From Simmondsia chinensis (taxonomy: Eukaryota; Streptophyta; Magnoliopsida; Caryophyllales; Simmondsiaceae), in the NCBI GenBank assembly GCA_018398585.1, contig JAGTTD010000010.1:699501-763500 (forward strand): a DNA stretch of 64,000 nt, in the 5' to 3' direction. The notes below the pieces were generated by a model. The model was given only the letters and a program-made list of their open reading frames with translations, did not search any database and was not told the DNA's origin. This document shows, piece after piece, positions 31,401 to 41,900 of this stretch. Numbering within the stretch: position 1 is the first letter of the stretch; every line of letters begins with the position of its first letter. The position numbers and the translations under genes are program-made.

Positions 31401-34400
31401 ATACCGTCAACATTTTATGACTAATTGTCACATCAATCCTTTTCTTATTCCTTTCCTAAAACACATTTGTCTTTTTTTGTATTCTGTTTCCTAGCTCAGT
31501 GCCCTTGTAACATATTAAGTTTTCTGTTCTATTGTGTTCTGAATTTATGTCTCAATTTAGAAATAGATTTAGGTGGTGGTAGCAAAGGGCCCAGGTCCTA
31601 CACCCCTGTGATATGGATCTTCTTTTTTGATTCGACCCAATAAACCCATCTAGTGAGGTTTAAGGTTTCATCTTGTAAATATGTATATATGTTAAATCTT
31701 GTTACTTCCTGTTGTATCCTCTTTTAGAATCCTAATTGGATTGCTTTCTCCACTTAATTTCAGTGTTCTCCAGGTGAATATGTATATCATTGTGTTCTCT
31801 TTCTCTCTTTCCTCAAGTCTTTTTTAGATATATTCTTTTGCATCTAAATCAATCCCAATTCTTATTATGTGCCTGACATTTTCTAAGCCAAATTTCTGGA
31901 AAGAGCAGGACAATGTGCAGCTAACAATGCTCTCAAGGGCTCTCAAGGACTAAGCCACCACTTTGTCTCAGGGGTCATGACCATAGTGATGGGCATTGTG
32001 ACTATGATCCGTTTGACCCGAACCATGCCCAGACGGCTCACCGATGCCACTCTTTACTCAACCTCCGTTTACTGTGATAACTCGGTTCAGGCTCGAGGCT
32101 CGAACCCACGTAAACTAACTGCAACTGCCATCTCTGAATCCGAGTACTTTGCCTTGATGAAGCGCATGGGCGAGCTTGAGGGCAAGGTCATTGCTCTTAT
32201 AGCCAAGCCCCCAACTATGCCGCCCGAGAAAGAGGAGTTGCTCAATGCTGCTCTTTCCCGGGTTGACACTCTTGAGCATGAGCTTTCTACTGCTAGAAAG
32301 GTATGCATTCTCCTCCGTTGATCTCGTGTTCATTTCATATTATTGTATTAGGTCTTTTCACAGTTTGGAAAGGGATATGCCAGTGGGATTTCCTAGAAGG
32401 TCACTCATCTGATGTTGTACTTGGTTAGACATTGTATAAAGTTCGGAGTTCTATTGAGATTCAGTTTCAGTTGTTGCAACCCATCCCATGTGGGGATGGC
32501 TATGTGGACTTTGTTAGGCAAGTAACCAAGAACTGGATCCGATTTAGACGCAAAAGAATAAATCTGAAATAAATTGAGAAGAGAAGGAGGGGGAGAAAAC
32601 AATAATACACATTTGCACAAAATCCCTCAAGTTCAGGGAAAAGTCACTGAAAAAGGAGAAAACAATTCACTAATAATCTGAAGCAGAGAATACAATTAAG
32701 CGTTGCATAAAACATCACATCTATAAGCAGAAGCTTATATCCTATATCTTTCTAAATGGGAACGGACCTGAAGATCAATGCTGAAAAAGATCTCACCAAG
32801 TTTTGCGCTGAACCCTCTTTTATCGAGGCTTGGGACCGAGATTACAAAGAGATCCTAGTAGATGGGGTTTCTTAGATCCCATGTTGAAATTCCTTAAAAC
32901 TCAATGCTTTAGAAAATGACAAAAGGTGCTAGGTTTTCTCATAATGAAGCTCTTAAACATATAAGAATAGCAAATACATATGATGCCATTTGAGTTCTTC
33001 CCAACATTATGTTTTGTAAATCTTTGTTGGTTCCAAGCCTAGTTAGGGGTGTATATGTAAGCTGACCTGAGACATTAGGCTCGAGGCTCATCTCATCTGT
33101 ATTTAGCTCGGTTCGGGCTCGCTGAGAGCTTGCAAAATTTGGAAACTTCAACCTCTAGCTCAACTAGGCTCGAACCTAGCTCGGCAAGCTCTAAGCTAAG
33201 CTCACCTTATTTAGGCTCATTAAGTTGATCTAGACCATTTGAGCTTGAGTTTGGCTCATCTAGGCTCACACTTGGTTCACTTGGGCATATTTAGGTCAAT
33301 AAATTGTATTAGAACAATCTCATTTGGGCTCGCAAGCCTATGAGGTTCGACCTTCAGTATGCTCGGGTGCAGCTCATTAAGCAAAACAAGTCGGCTCGGC
33401 TTGAGCTTGAAAGAAACCAAGTCTTTCCAGCCTTATGACGAGACTCATTTACACTCATAAGATGAACACATGCATCTAAGCGGTGTTTCATCCTAAAATC
33501 AATTGGTAATAGGTGAAATAGCCTACTATACTTATATATTATTATATTTTTTCTTCTTACAACTCTAATTTAGGACTTTGTTATTATACTCTCATGTAGA
33601 GTCCTGAACATGTAGCGTGCTTATGCAGGCTCTAGAGGAGGCGGTGCAACGACAAGGGGAGCTCTTAGCATATATCGAGAAGAAGAAGAAGAAGAAAAAG
33701 AAGAAGATAATGGTACCCTCCATTTATTTAAGCTGCTTCCATGGCTCTTAGGTTCTGTTTGGTTGAACGAAAGTCCTCTTTTTCCCCCATATTGTTGCTT
33801 GCTTACATCAGTGAGTAGAAAAGATAATTTTACGAGAAAACCTTTTATCCATACAGAAGAAAATGACTTCCTCTGATTTTCATTTGCATCACTACTCCCA
33901 ACCCATCTCGAGCGTTATGCGCTCTTTCCATCCAAGTCCAACCTCAAATATGCTAAACATCGATACCAGCAAAGTAATGCAATTGAAAGTAGTTCTGAAA
34001 CTAGCCGCAAAGAAGTTTGACAAAAACGTTTACCTTCTGGTTGAAAATATCTCAAGAAGAAATATTTCACACAAAGAACATTTTGTATCCAGCCAAACAG
34101 AACTCTAGGCTCCGTTTGTTTTGGTAGAAAACATTCCATTTCAATTCTATTATTTATATGCATGACTTTATATCAACACCGATGAATACAGAAATATTTT
34201 CCTCCATTGAGGGGAAATTGACTTCTCCTGAACGAGAGGAGAAAACATTTTCCTCGGTGGACTGATAAACGTTTTTTATTGTAACTTCTTATCGTATGCC
34301 TCACTTCAATTTGGTCAAGCGTAAAGCTCATACAAAATTATAGAATAAAAACATTTTCTTTAGTTAGCAAGACAGAAAATTTAAGAAAAGAAAAATTGTA

Positions 34401-34566
34401 ACTGAATAAATTATGTGAAAGAAAAATTTCCCACAAAGGAAAATGTTTTTCTTTGAACCAAACAGAGCCTTAAGGAAAAGATATTTTCCAGACAAATGAC
34501 GTCTTCCATCTAATTGAACAGAGTTCTAATGTCTGTTATTCTATATGGTTGCAGTTCCTATTTTGA
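21694..34566 (+). CDS. Sec14-like phosphatidylinositol/phosphatidylcholine transfer protein (SFH family)
   Basis: Binds and exchanges phosphoinositides and phosphatidylcholine at membranes. Coding exons: 21694-21757, 22965-23211, 24257-24356, 24581-24847, 25637-25714, 26007-26108, 26712-26761, 27653-27752, 28924-29019, 29133-29174, 30093-30204, 31909-32300, 33629-33712, 34555-34566; 1746 nt, 581 aa, phases consistent. Family marks: [19 protein letters not shown] and [13 protein letters not shown] (CRAL-TRIO N region), [19 protein letters not shown] (about 105-123), the lipid-binding domain from about 138 ([55 protein letters not shown]), then a hydrophobic stretch near 438-456, a coiled-coil-like tail and a run of nine lysines. 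The start is the ATG after an in-frame TAG; the first exon is inferred from phase. The acceptor at 31908 is pyrimidine-poor. Confidence 0.88.
21793..22118 (-). mobile_element. Miniature LTR element, best copy
   Basis: 71-bp repeat at 21793-21863 begins TGTCAAGGAATCAACTG and ends TACTCTAACA; the second repeat begins at 22048 and is preceded by the complement of the primer site (GTCTGAAACCA). It lies in the first coding intron of the SFH gene, antisense. Confidence 0.8.
22709..22824 (+). mobile_element. 5'-truncated Au-like SINE with target duplication
   Basis: CTAGGCATATATGT flanks both sides (22695-22708 and 22825-22838). The insert starts inside the body (CTCTCTACAGGGTAGC) and ends with GTTACTGTTGTTG. 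Truncation at the 5' end fits reverse transcription. Confidence 0.88.
24002..24127 (-). mobile_element. Au-like SINE, minus orientation
   Basis: AACAACAAACTCAGTGTC then ATACAGGGTCTGG, GATGTACGCAGCC, and GAGGCTGCATCCGAGG near the head side. It lies about 130 bp before SFH exon 3. Confidence 0.8.
25000..25412. mobile_element. GAGCT-rich hAT-like non-autonomous element (decayed)
   Basis: Dense AAGCCTAGATGAGCC and GAGCTCGAGC motifs, with TTGTGCACCCTTG at the left and CTTATTTACACCTACCC at the right. Related copies: 26838, 29531, 33044, 39889, 41071, 43594. Confidence 0.55.
25741..25920. mobile_element. Foldback MITE, GTTTGGTATC family, copy 4
   Basis: AAGGCCTCGTTTGGTATCA at the left and the inverted TGATACCAAACGAGCCCTT at the right: nearly perfect 19-bp inverted ends in a 180-bp element. 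Confidence 0.75.
26137..26640. mobile_element. Miniature LTR element nested in an opposite-strand relative
   Basis: A minus copy (repeats at about 26206-26279 and from 26427) interrupts a plus copy (left part 26137-26205 with GCTTAAGCTTTTAGGATAC, right part 26480-26640 with GTGAAGGGGCATG). Both lie in the intron after SFH exon 6. Confidence 0.6.
26838..27393. mobile_element. GAGCT-rich hAT-like element
   Basis: Starts TAAGGGGGTAAATGAGCC; interior rich in CTCGAGTCAAGCTCG-type motifs; the right end near TTTCCACCTCTA is degenerate. No clear 8-bp duplication. Confidence 0.5.
28113..28160. repeat. (TA)n microsatellite
   Basis: About 24 TA units in the intron before SFH exon 9; likely length-variable. 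Confidence 0.95.
28376..28513 (-). mobile_element. Au-like SINE, minus orientation, long CAA tail
   Basis: About ten CAA units, then CCCAGTGCCTCAAGG, AAGCAGGGTCTGG and GGGAGGCTGTTTCC. Head truncated. Confidence 0.85.
29531..29951. mobile_element. GAGCT-rich hAT-like element with 8-bp duplication
   Basis: Starts TAGGGGTGTAATAGCC and ends GTGCACCCTTA (inverse of TAAGGGTGCAC). Flanks GTCCATGC (29523-29530) and ATCCATGC (29952-29959) match at 7 of 8. Interior of GAGCTC and AAGCCTAAATGAGC motifs. Confidence 0.7.
30610..30972. mobile_element. Foldback MITE, GGCTCCGTTTG family
   Basis: AGGGCTCCATTTTTTGG at the left and GAACAAACGGAGCTTAAG at the right. Copies also at 33749, 34108, 44692 and 60858. 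Confidence 0.55.
31140..31325 (-). mobile_element. tRNA-derived SINE-like repeat
   Basis: On the minus strand a box-A-like TTGGTAAGAGGCAAG and a box-B-like GGAGTTCGATTCCC are spaced as in a tRNA promoter. The body with CATGTAATGACCCATGCAC recurs in part at 60450-60540. Confidence 0.5.
33044..33459. mobile_element. GAGCT-rich hAT-like element
   Basis: Starts TAGGGGTGTATATGTAAGC and ends ACTCATTTACACTCATAAG. Interior full of AGGCTCG and GAGCT motifs. Target duplication not clear. Confidence 0.55.
33749..34107. mobile_element. Foldback MITE, GGCTCCGTTTG family, first of an adjacent pair
   Basis: GGTTCTGTTTGGTTGAACG at the left and AGCCAAACAGAACTCTAG at the right; the AT-rich interior includes chance ORFs on both strands. 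Confidence 0.6.
34108..34474. mobile_element. Foldback MITE, GGCTCCGTTTG family, second of an adjacent pair
   Basis: GGCTCCGTTTGTTTTGG at the left and GAACCAAACAGAGCCTTAAG at the right, directly abutting the first copy, about 80 bp before the last SFH exon. Confidence 0.6.
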
Positions 34567-35794
34567 GCTATGCTTGTACTTCCATTGGAGCGGCGATATG
34601 TCGGACTTGTATGGTGATCGGAAGCAAGAACTCAAAAAAAAAAAAAGTTATCTAACTCGGTGTCTATTGTGAGTTTAATTTAGCCTCGAAAATCGATGAA
34701 CTATATATTATATCAGTTCATGTTCTGTTTGTTGTATGTTTGATCAAATCTTTTGTATATTTTTAACAGTTTCTTTTATTTTGAGAACTTTTGTACATCT
34801 CTGACGAAGATTGCAGCTAAAGATGTCATTTTAATGGAGATATTCTCTGTTTGTTGTTCGCTTTGCTGGATACGAGCTTCTTAAGTTGACTTGGTGGTTA
34901 AAATTTTTCTGTCTTTTTTGGTTAGGTTGTGAGATCGAAAATTATCAACCCCTTTTTTAAGCTGTTTCTGTTTAGAAAATGACTCAGTTGTATATAAAGA
35001 AATGCTTTGCGAGACATTTTGTAAGGAAATGTTTGAAGTTTCATTAGCCTTAAGCCTAACTCATGCAGCTGATATGTATGAGATCCAAATATTAGTCAGA
35101 CCAATGGCAATATATTTCGGTTTAAAATGTATTGTTAAAATTATATGTTATTTTGTATTTTTGAAAAAAAAATTGGCAAGGTCCAAAAAATTCATTGGAT
35201 TTCGACGTAGACTAGTTGTATATTGACAAAGTTAAATTTCACACTAACATTTTCCATTACTCGAAGTATTTAAGTGATAAAAGATTAAATTTTATGATAT
35301 TTAAATGATAAATTTCTTGTATAAAATTGAAACTCTTCATATCACATTATAGCTCTGCTTGCTTTAGTGGATAATTTTTTTTTTTTTTTTTTTTTTGCAC
35401 TTACCAAAAAAAAGGATAATATTTTTTGTCTCAATTCTATTGTTTCTTTGCATAACTTCATAGTAATAACTACAAATATGAGAAATTTTCTTCTATTGCA
35501 GGAAAATCAACAAAAGTGGAAAATATTTTCCTTTACGAAGGAGAAAACATTTTTAGTTTTAATATGTTTCACTTATACTTTAATTTGACCAAGCGTGAAC
35601 TTTATGCAGTTTTATTAAAGGAATGATTCTATTTGCCAAGAAATACAAAAAATACAAAAGTCCTTAAGAAAAATATATTTTTAAATTGAATCATTTAGAG
35701 AAGAAATTTTTTTTTCAGAATGTATTCAATTGGACCAAAAGAAAATTCTCAGTATACAATTTTCACTACTCATTATATTATTTTGAGACACTAA
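34567..35794. other. SFH 3' untranslated region and intergenic DNA
   Basis: The 3' UTR probably extends a few hundred bases past 34566. A poly(T) run at 35369-35395 and a decayed GGCTCCGTTTG-type repeat to about 35760 follow. No gene seen. Confidence 0.4.
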
Positions 35795-36178
35795 TGCCCT
35801 TATTTGGTAAGTGGGTAAAGGTTATAAAGAGGGATAAAGAGGGGAAGGTAAGGTAAAATTTTATCCTTATTTGGATATGTTAAAATAAGAAGGGTAAAGA
35901 GGGGTAAATGAGTTAATTTTATTTAGCAATTGGGTAAAAGGGCAAGGGTAATTAGAGTTATAGTTAAAATAAGAATAAAATTATCCCTTTTTTTTTTTAA
36001 TTTACCTTACTTTCCTTTATCCCCCAATTTGGGGGTCCAAGAAAATGAGAGTAAAGGGAAGTAAAGGACGGTAAATTTTTATCCTCCTTTACTCCCCTTC
36101 ATGTTTTACCAAACAAGGGTAACAATTTACCTCCCATTACCTTTACCCTCCATTACCATGTTGCCAAACAGGAGGTAA
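35795..36178. mobile_element. Foldback MITE with GGTAAAGG repeats
   Basis: Left TTATTTGGTAAGTGGGTAAA and right CCATTACCATGTTGCCAAAC are inverted relatives; the interior alternates GGGTAAAG and CTTTACCC-type motifs, giving a long hairpin. Confidence 0.6.
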
Positions 36179-36395
36179 GAAACGAAATAAGATACTTATA
36201 GTAAAATTAAGAACATTATATTAGACATCTCTCAACTAGGGCAGGTTGGGTAGTTTTTGTAGGGTAGGTTTTGCCTCGTAGTCTCCTGTAGGGCATTTTT
36301 ATGCTATGGCTTACTCTTTTACTTTCATGACATATTGCTCACAACTCATTGCTCGTTGCTCACATGTCTCCATGAGGCGATGAAGACTTACCTCT

Positions 36396-36538
36396 CAGGT
36401 TGGGGGTCCTCGAAAACAGCCTGTCTTCAGGTTGACACCCTGAAGAGGGAAGGCTACGTACATCTACCCCCCAGATCCTGCTTTTGCGGGAGTCCTTGAG
36501 GCACTGAAATTATTGTTGTTGTTGTTGTTGTTGTTGTA
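36396..36538 (+). mobile_element. Au-like SINE, pyrimidine-rich head
   Basis: TCAGGTTGGGGGTCCTCG begins the shared body near 36397; GCTACGTACATCTACCCC, TTGCGGGAGTCC, then seven TTG units. About 90 bp upstream contain TTGCTCAC repeats that may be the head. Confidence 0.85.
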
Positions 36539-36680
36539 TATTAGACATCTCTCAGATATCGGGTAACTTTAGCAAAGTTAGTCATGTTTTTAAGAAGGGA
36601 ATCATGTAGCGAATCGAATGGTCAAAGCAATATATTGTCTTCAAGGTATAGGAGTAGTTGAAGGTAACTTATCGAAGAAG

Positions 36681-36877
36681 CCCATCATAAGCGCGTCTCA
36701 GTTGGTGGCGACTCTTACCTATGCGGTCATCACCCAGGGTTTAGGAGTTTGATTCTCATTAAGGATATACCCGTGACTTACTTGCTCATAGGAATTGTGG
36801 GCTTTCTCATGAGTCGGGGTTTTCTGGAGCAACCCAAGTTCGTCGTTATCCAAAAAAAAAAAAAAAAAAAAAAAAAA
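36681..36877 (+). mobile_element. tRNA-derived SINE with poly(A) tail and perfect target duplication
   Basis: AACTTATCGAAGAA occurs at 36667-36680 and 36878-36891. Between are a GCGTCTCAGTTGGTGGCG box A, a GGAGTTTGATTC box B, the body CATAGGAATTGTGGGCTTTC, and a 26-27 A tail. The perfect 14-bp duplication indicates a fairly recent insertion by a poly(A)-dependent LINE. Confidence 0.85.
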
Positions 36878-37547
36878 AACTTATCGAAGAACCTAAATAT
36901 GAACTATACTTTTCATTGATGTTATGCCTAGCATTGTTAGTAAAATACTTGTATAATTGGCATATTAAACACGTATCCATGTTTTTTTTCATTTAAAAAT
37001 GGCATGTACGTATATTATTAATATAGTAAATACACCCTATTTTCATGTTAGCGATATAATTCATATTTTATATCACATGTTCGTATTTGTCCCAAGTAAA
37101 AAGTAAATGAGCAGCTGAAAATAATCATAAAAAGTAAATGATCAGCTAAAAATAATCATACTTAAGTTAAATATTCGTGTTCTATATTTTACAAAATTTA
37201 TTACTTTGGTCTCAAAACTATGATACCCTTTGAAGTACCACCAAACAAAAAAAAAAAATAAAATTGGCATAATTATATCTCTCTCCACTTTGTCAGTATT
37301 TTAGAAGTTACTATATACACAGACATAATTACATATATTTTTTCACAAGTCAACAAACTTTTGACCAAATTCGCAAGATATAGAAGTTAATAATACTTTT
37401 CTAGAGTTGGAGGCTCCTTATTGCCTAGCTTTTGCTTGTATTGAGTTCGCTCGTATTGCCTGCCTTATGCTTTGCCCGACTCATAAGCTAATCTCTTGAT
37501 GCTTGCTGCCAAGCTGTTATGCTTCAATGCTGCGGACTAGCTTATCA

Positions 37548-37800
37548 GGTTGGGGGTCCTTAGAAACAACCTTCTTTCAGGGTAGCCCTCGGAAGGGGGA
37601 AGGCTGCGTACACCTACCCCCGACCCTGCTCATGCGGGAGCCCCTTGTGACACTGGGTTTGTTGTTGTGGTTGGAGGCTCCTTAGAAACAGTCTTCCTTC
37701 AGGGTAGTATCATGTAAGGATAAAGTTACATACATTTTGCCCTTCCTAAATTCTATCTTATAGAAGTCTCTTTGTAGCACTAGACTGTTATTATAAAACT
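37548..37800 (+). mobile_element. Au-like SINE followed by a second partial copy
   Basis: First copy 37548-37676 (AGGTTGGGGGTCC, GGCTGCGTACACC, TGTTGTTGTGG). At once a second, decayed body 37672-37800 starts (GGAGGCTCCTTAGAAACAG, CAGGGTAGTATCATG). About 110 bp before 37548 carry a TGCTTGCTGCC-type head. Confidence 0.75.
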
Positions 37801-37904
37801 TAATAATATGCGAATATATTAAATTTTGTTTAATTTTTATACCATATTTTACTAACAATATCGTACTAGTGCTATCTTTACACTATAAAAACAGAGTTAT
37901 TTAT

Positions 37905-38285
37905 GCTAAAAATGTTTATACTTTGTCTACTGAGTCAATTTAGTCATTATACTTTTAATTGTGTTAATTTAGTCCCTAAATAATTTAAAACGTGTCAATT
38001 TAATCCTTTGGTTAAATTTAAGTTAAGTTAATGACATAATTTTGAATGAAAAAATTATATTAGATACAAGTAGTTTATTATAAATTCATCTGTTTATTCA
38101 ATTTAATCCAGTTCGTGACCGGACTGTTAAAAATTTTATTAAAAATTTAACATAAATTTTTCTCTAAGAACTAAATTAATATATTTTGAATTGTATAGAG
38201 ATTAAATTAATATAATTAAAAGTATAAAGACTAAATTAATATAATAGATAAAGTATAGAAATTTTTAATATAAATTCCACTAGAA
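37905..38285. mobile_element. Foldback MITE, CAATTTAGTC family
   Basis: TCAATTTAGTCATTATAC at the left and the inverted GACTAAATTAATATAAT near 38230. Ends about 100 bp before the presumed start of the DnaJ transcript. Confidence 0.6.
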
Positions 38286-38394
38286 AAAAATAGAAAATAA
38301 TCGCAAATGGGCCAGGTAATCCCCAGAATCAAATCAACTGCTCCACCGCCAAAATGAAATTTCTATAAGAATTCTCAGAGGCCTAAACGGCGTC

Positions 38395-38944
38395 GTTTCG
38401 CCTCATAATGTTCATCATACCGGTCTAGAACTGACGGTTATACAGGATCCATCTCACATTGATCGATCCAAAACCTTCAATTTTTCTTCATTACTCTCGT
38501 AATTATTGCTAAAATCATATTTTCGATTCATTTTATTCAATTTTGCTTGAGTTTCTGTTCTGTACGATCTATATCTGTCGCGATTTTCGGTAAGTATTTT
38601 GTAATTTAAACGCATGGAATCATGATCGTATATTTTGATGATTTAGTGCTTAATTAGATTGATTTTTAATTGTGTTTGAAAAGATCACTTTAAGTTTTGG
38701 TTAGTGAATCGTAAGTATTCTATGAGTTGGAAGCATCAATCATCGAATCATGATATTAATTTGTTGATTCTTTGCTTAATCGGGACTGATTTTAACTATA
38801 TATTTATAAAGTAAACCCTAATTATTCGATAATCTTGTAATGTTGTTGATCGATGCGTTTCACGTGGATTGAATTGTGTTTTTTGTTCCTTTGCAATTTT
38901 GGTTGATTAGATTCTGACGAGAAACTTCAATTTCAATCGGAGGA
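38395..38944 (+). promoter_or_regulatory. DnaJ gene 5' leader with leader intron
   Basis: A leader exon ends with TTTTCG|GTAAGT (38589/38590) and a second leader part begins after GGTTGATTAG (38910), 34 bases before the ATG. Leader introns in this position are common in plant housekeeping genes. The transcription start is not determined. Confidence 0.55.
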
Positions 38945-41900
38945 ATGGTGAAGGAGACAGAGTATTATGAGTTACTTGAAGTTAGTGTGGATGCCTCACC
39001 GACGGATATCAAGAAGGCTTACTATCTCAAGGCAAGACCTCTCAACCTGGATTCTCACCCTTTATGTTTTCGTTTTGTTGTGTTGTGTCTCAAATATTTT
39101 AGTATGGAATTTCAAGCGGCGGTCTGTAGTGGAGTGGAGTGACTGGACATATGCGTTGCCCTGAAGAAGAGAGTAAGAAAGAGTTGTGCCTCTTTGAGAG
39201 AAGAAAAATGCATTTAACCCTCCAAATCTAGATCAAGTGAAGCTTTCATCATTCCGCCCGTGGTTTTTCTGTCATTTGAGAGTTCTCTGTATAAATCTCG
39301 GTGTCTCTGTTTCTTTTTCTTCCTCTTCTTCTCATTTCATGTTCAGATTAAAGTTTGGTGTCTAAATTGAACCCTATTCCTGTGGTATTTTGATTTGACA
39401 CGTTTGAAATTTGTATGCATCTGTGGGTTTTCATGTTAAGTATGAAATCATTAATAAGCATTCAACTAAATGATTTTTGGCATTTTATCATAGTATCTTT
39501 GGACGATGAATCTTGAGTTTGAGTCCTAATACATGGAGTCTTACTATCAACATAATTCATGTGTAGTTGTTCAAAAAAAACATAATTCATGTGTGAGGTA
39601 TTGAGGTAGATCTGTGTATTATCTTTGACGCAGCGGACATTATATTCACGTGAGAGTGCATGGTAAAGCACAAAGCTAGGAGTATGAGGAGGCATATTAA
39701 AATAGAAAATAATGTTCAAAAATATTATTGAATCTTTGCTTAATAGCTTAAGCTTCTAGGTTTCCTTGACATTTCTAGATCAGTAGTTCCCAATTTCCAT
39801 GAGTGCTTGATGTGATAGTAATCTGTACAGCTGGATTTGACTTTAACTTTCTTAGGTTTTGTTTGGTAGGAAAGAAGTTTCTGTCTTGTAGGGGTATAAA
39901 CGAGCCAAGCCGGCTCGTAAGGCCTCACGGGGTAGCTTGTTCAAAAGCTTTAAAGGTCTTATTCGTTTATTTCAAGGAGGTGAGTCCAACCTTGGAGAAG
40001 TTTGAGCTCTGAGACTCATGAGTAATTAACCAACTCACTATAAGTTACAAACCTGAATGTGCCTAATCGAGCTAAGTTCGAGCCTTAATAAGCCGAGCTC
40101 AGCTTGATCAAGCTTGAACAAGACTGTCAATTTAATTGTTCCGGCCTTAATAAGCCGAGCTTAGCCTAATCAAGCTTGAACAAGACTGTTTATTTAATTC
40201 TTAAATGAGCCTTAATGAATGAGCTTAGCTTGAGCTCACCAACTTAGTTTTCAGCTTACCTAAGTCAAGTAAGATATGCTTGGGCTCAAACTTTGGTGAG
40301 CTCAGCCTAATCAAGTTTTGAGGATCGGTGAGCTTCAAGTTGAACTCGGATCGAGCCAGACTTTGGTGAGCTGAGCTTCAAATTTGATGAACTTGGGCTC
40401 TAGCTGGTCTCATTTACGCCCCTACTTAATATTTTGAAGATAAAGTTTCTTTTCACATATGGAAGACAGTAACTTCCATAGAAGGAGAGAGGAAGCCATC
40501 TTTCTTCACGTTGTCCCTTCCAATCCATACAAGCTTTATATTCTTCCATATGAGTCCAACCTCAATTTTGTTAAATCCCCGCTCAATGCAAGGTCATGCG
40601 ATAGAAATTTATTTCCCTAGCTCGATAAAAGGAAATTTTGATGAACATTGGAGTCCAATCTCAGTTATGATAAATGGAATACTATGATGCTTATTATGCA
40701 TCATTTTGATTGTCTATAGTAGATTGGAGTTTATTTGTGTTGCTAAGGAAGAGTTGAGTCAAAGTAGAAGGTTTTATGATAATGAGGAGAAGGGCTAGAA
40801 ATCTAAATAAAATCCTGGTGAAGAAATACATTTTAATTCAATAAAGGGTGTACATCTAGTTTTAGCTGTGTAGTTTCCCTTGTTGCCTCATTTTTCTCCT
40901 AATATATGGTAAATGGGATACTGCAATGCTTATGGTGTATCTTAATAAGTACGTATTTTCATTCAGGCAAGGCAGTGTCACCCTGATAAGAACCCTGGAG
41001 ATCCAAATGCTGCCCAAAAATTTCAGGTATGTTACTTTTACTTCTTCACCATGGCTCGCTTGTCAGGAAGTAGGGGAGTAAATGAACTAAACATTCAATG
41101 ACCTGCTCGTGTTTGAAATTGATTACGACTTAGTCGTGTTCGATCAGCTTAATGAGCCAAGTTTGGAAAGGAGTGCTCAGCTCATTAACGCTTGTGAACG
41201 GTTTGATAAGAGCTCATTGAAAAGTCATTTAGGGCCAAAAACTTGATAAGGGCTTGTTAAGAGTTTGTTAACAATCGTCATTCGCTAAAAAATGGTTCGT
41301 TAACTCAAATAGCTCAGCTTAGTGGTAAGCTTGACTCTATAGCAAGCTTGGCTTGACTCGACTAGGATAACAAGCCAAGCTGAACCGAGTATCGAACACA
41401 CTAAATTCTTATCTAACCAAGCACGATAAGAGCTCAGTTCAAACGCGAGTTCGATAAGGCTTATGAGCTCACATTCGAATAAGGGGATTCTTGGCTCGAC
41501 TTAGCTCATTTACAACCTTGTCATGAAGTTCTTCCTTTGTTTGACCCTTTAGAAGTTTGTTTATATGCAAGTTAATTTTTCAAACCGATGAGATAATCAT
41601 GCTTTAAGTATCAATTCCAGACAGCCCTCCTATATGCTTTATTTTGATTTAAATATTTGACATCTTTCTCTCCAAGGTATCTTGATGCGTTTCAGTTCCT
41701 TGCTCGGAAATTCTTATTTTTTTTTTCTTGGGATTGTGACATTGTAAGGAACTTGGTGAGGCTTATCAAGTGCTGAGTGATCCTGAAAAGCGTGAAGCGT
41801 ATGACAAGTATGGGAAGAAAGGAGTACCACAGTAAGTATATTCAATTTTAAGAAAGATTATGATGCGTTAGTATTTCACCCATCAATTTAAGCTTTTAGG

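Noticed and set aside
32087..32333. Minus-strand proteins of about 72 aa
   Set aside because: Shadows of SFH exon 12 (31909-32300), whose plus-strand frame has clear family similarity.
33863..34163. Two overlapping 80-aa ORFs on opposite strands
   Set aside because: Both lie in foldback MITEs within the penultimate SFH intron and resemble nothing recognisable.
36681..36760. tRNA genes at 6045, 15700, 31300, 36681 and 43103
   Set aside because: They have box A and box B motifs but no complete cloverleaf, and at 36681 a poly(A) tail and target duplication show a SINE.
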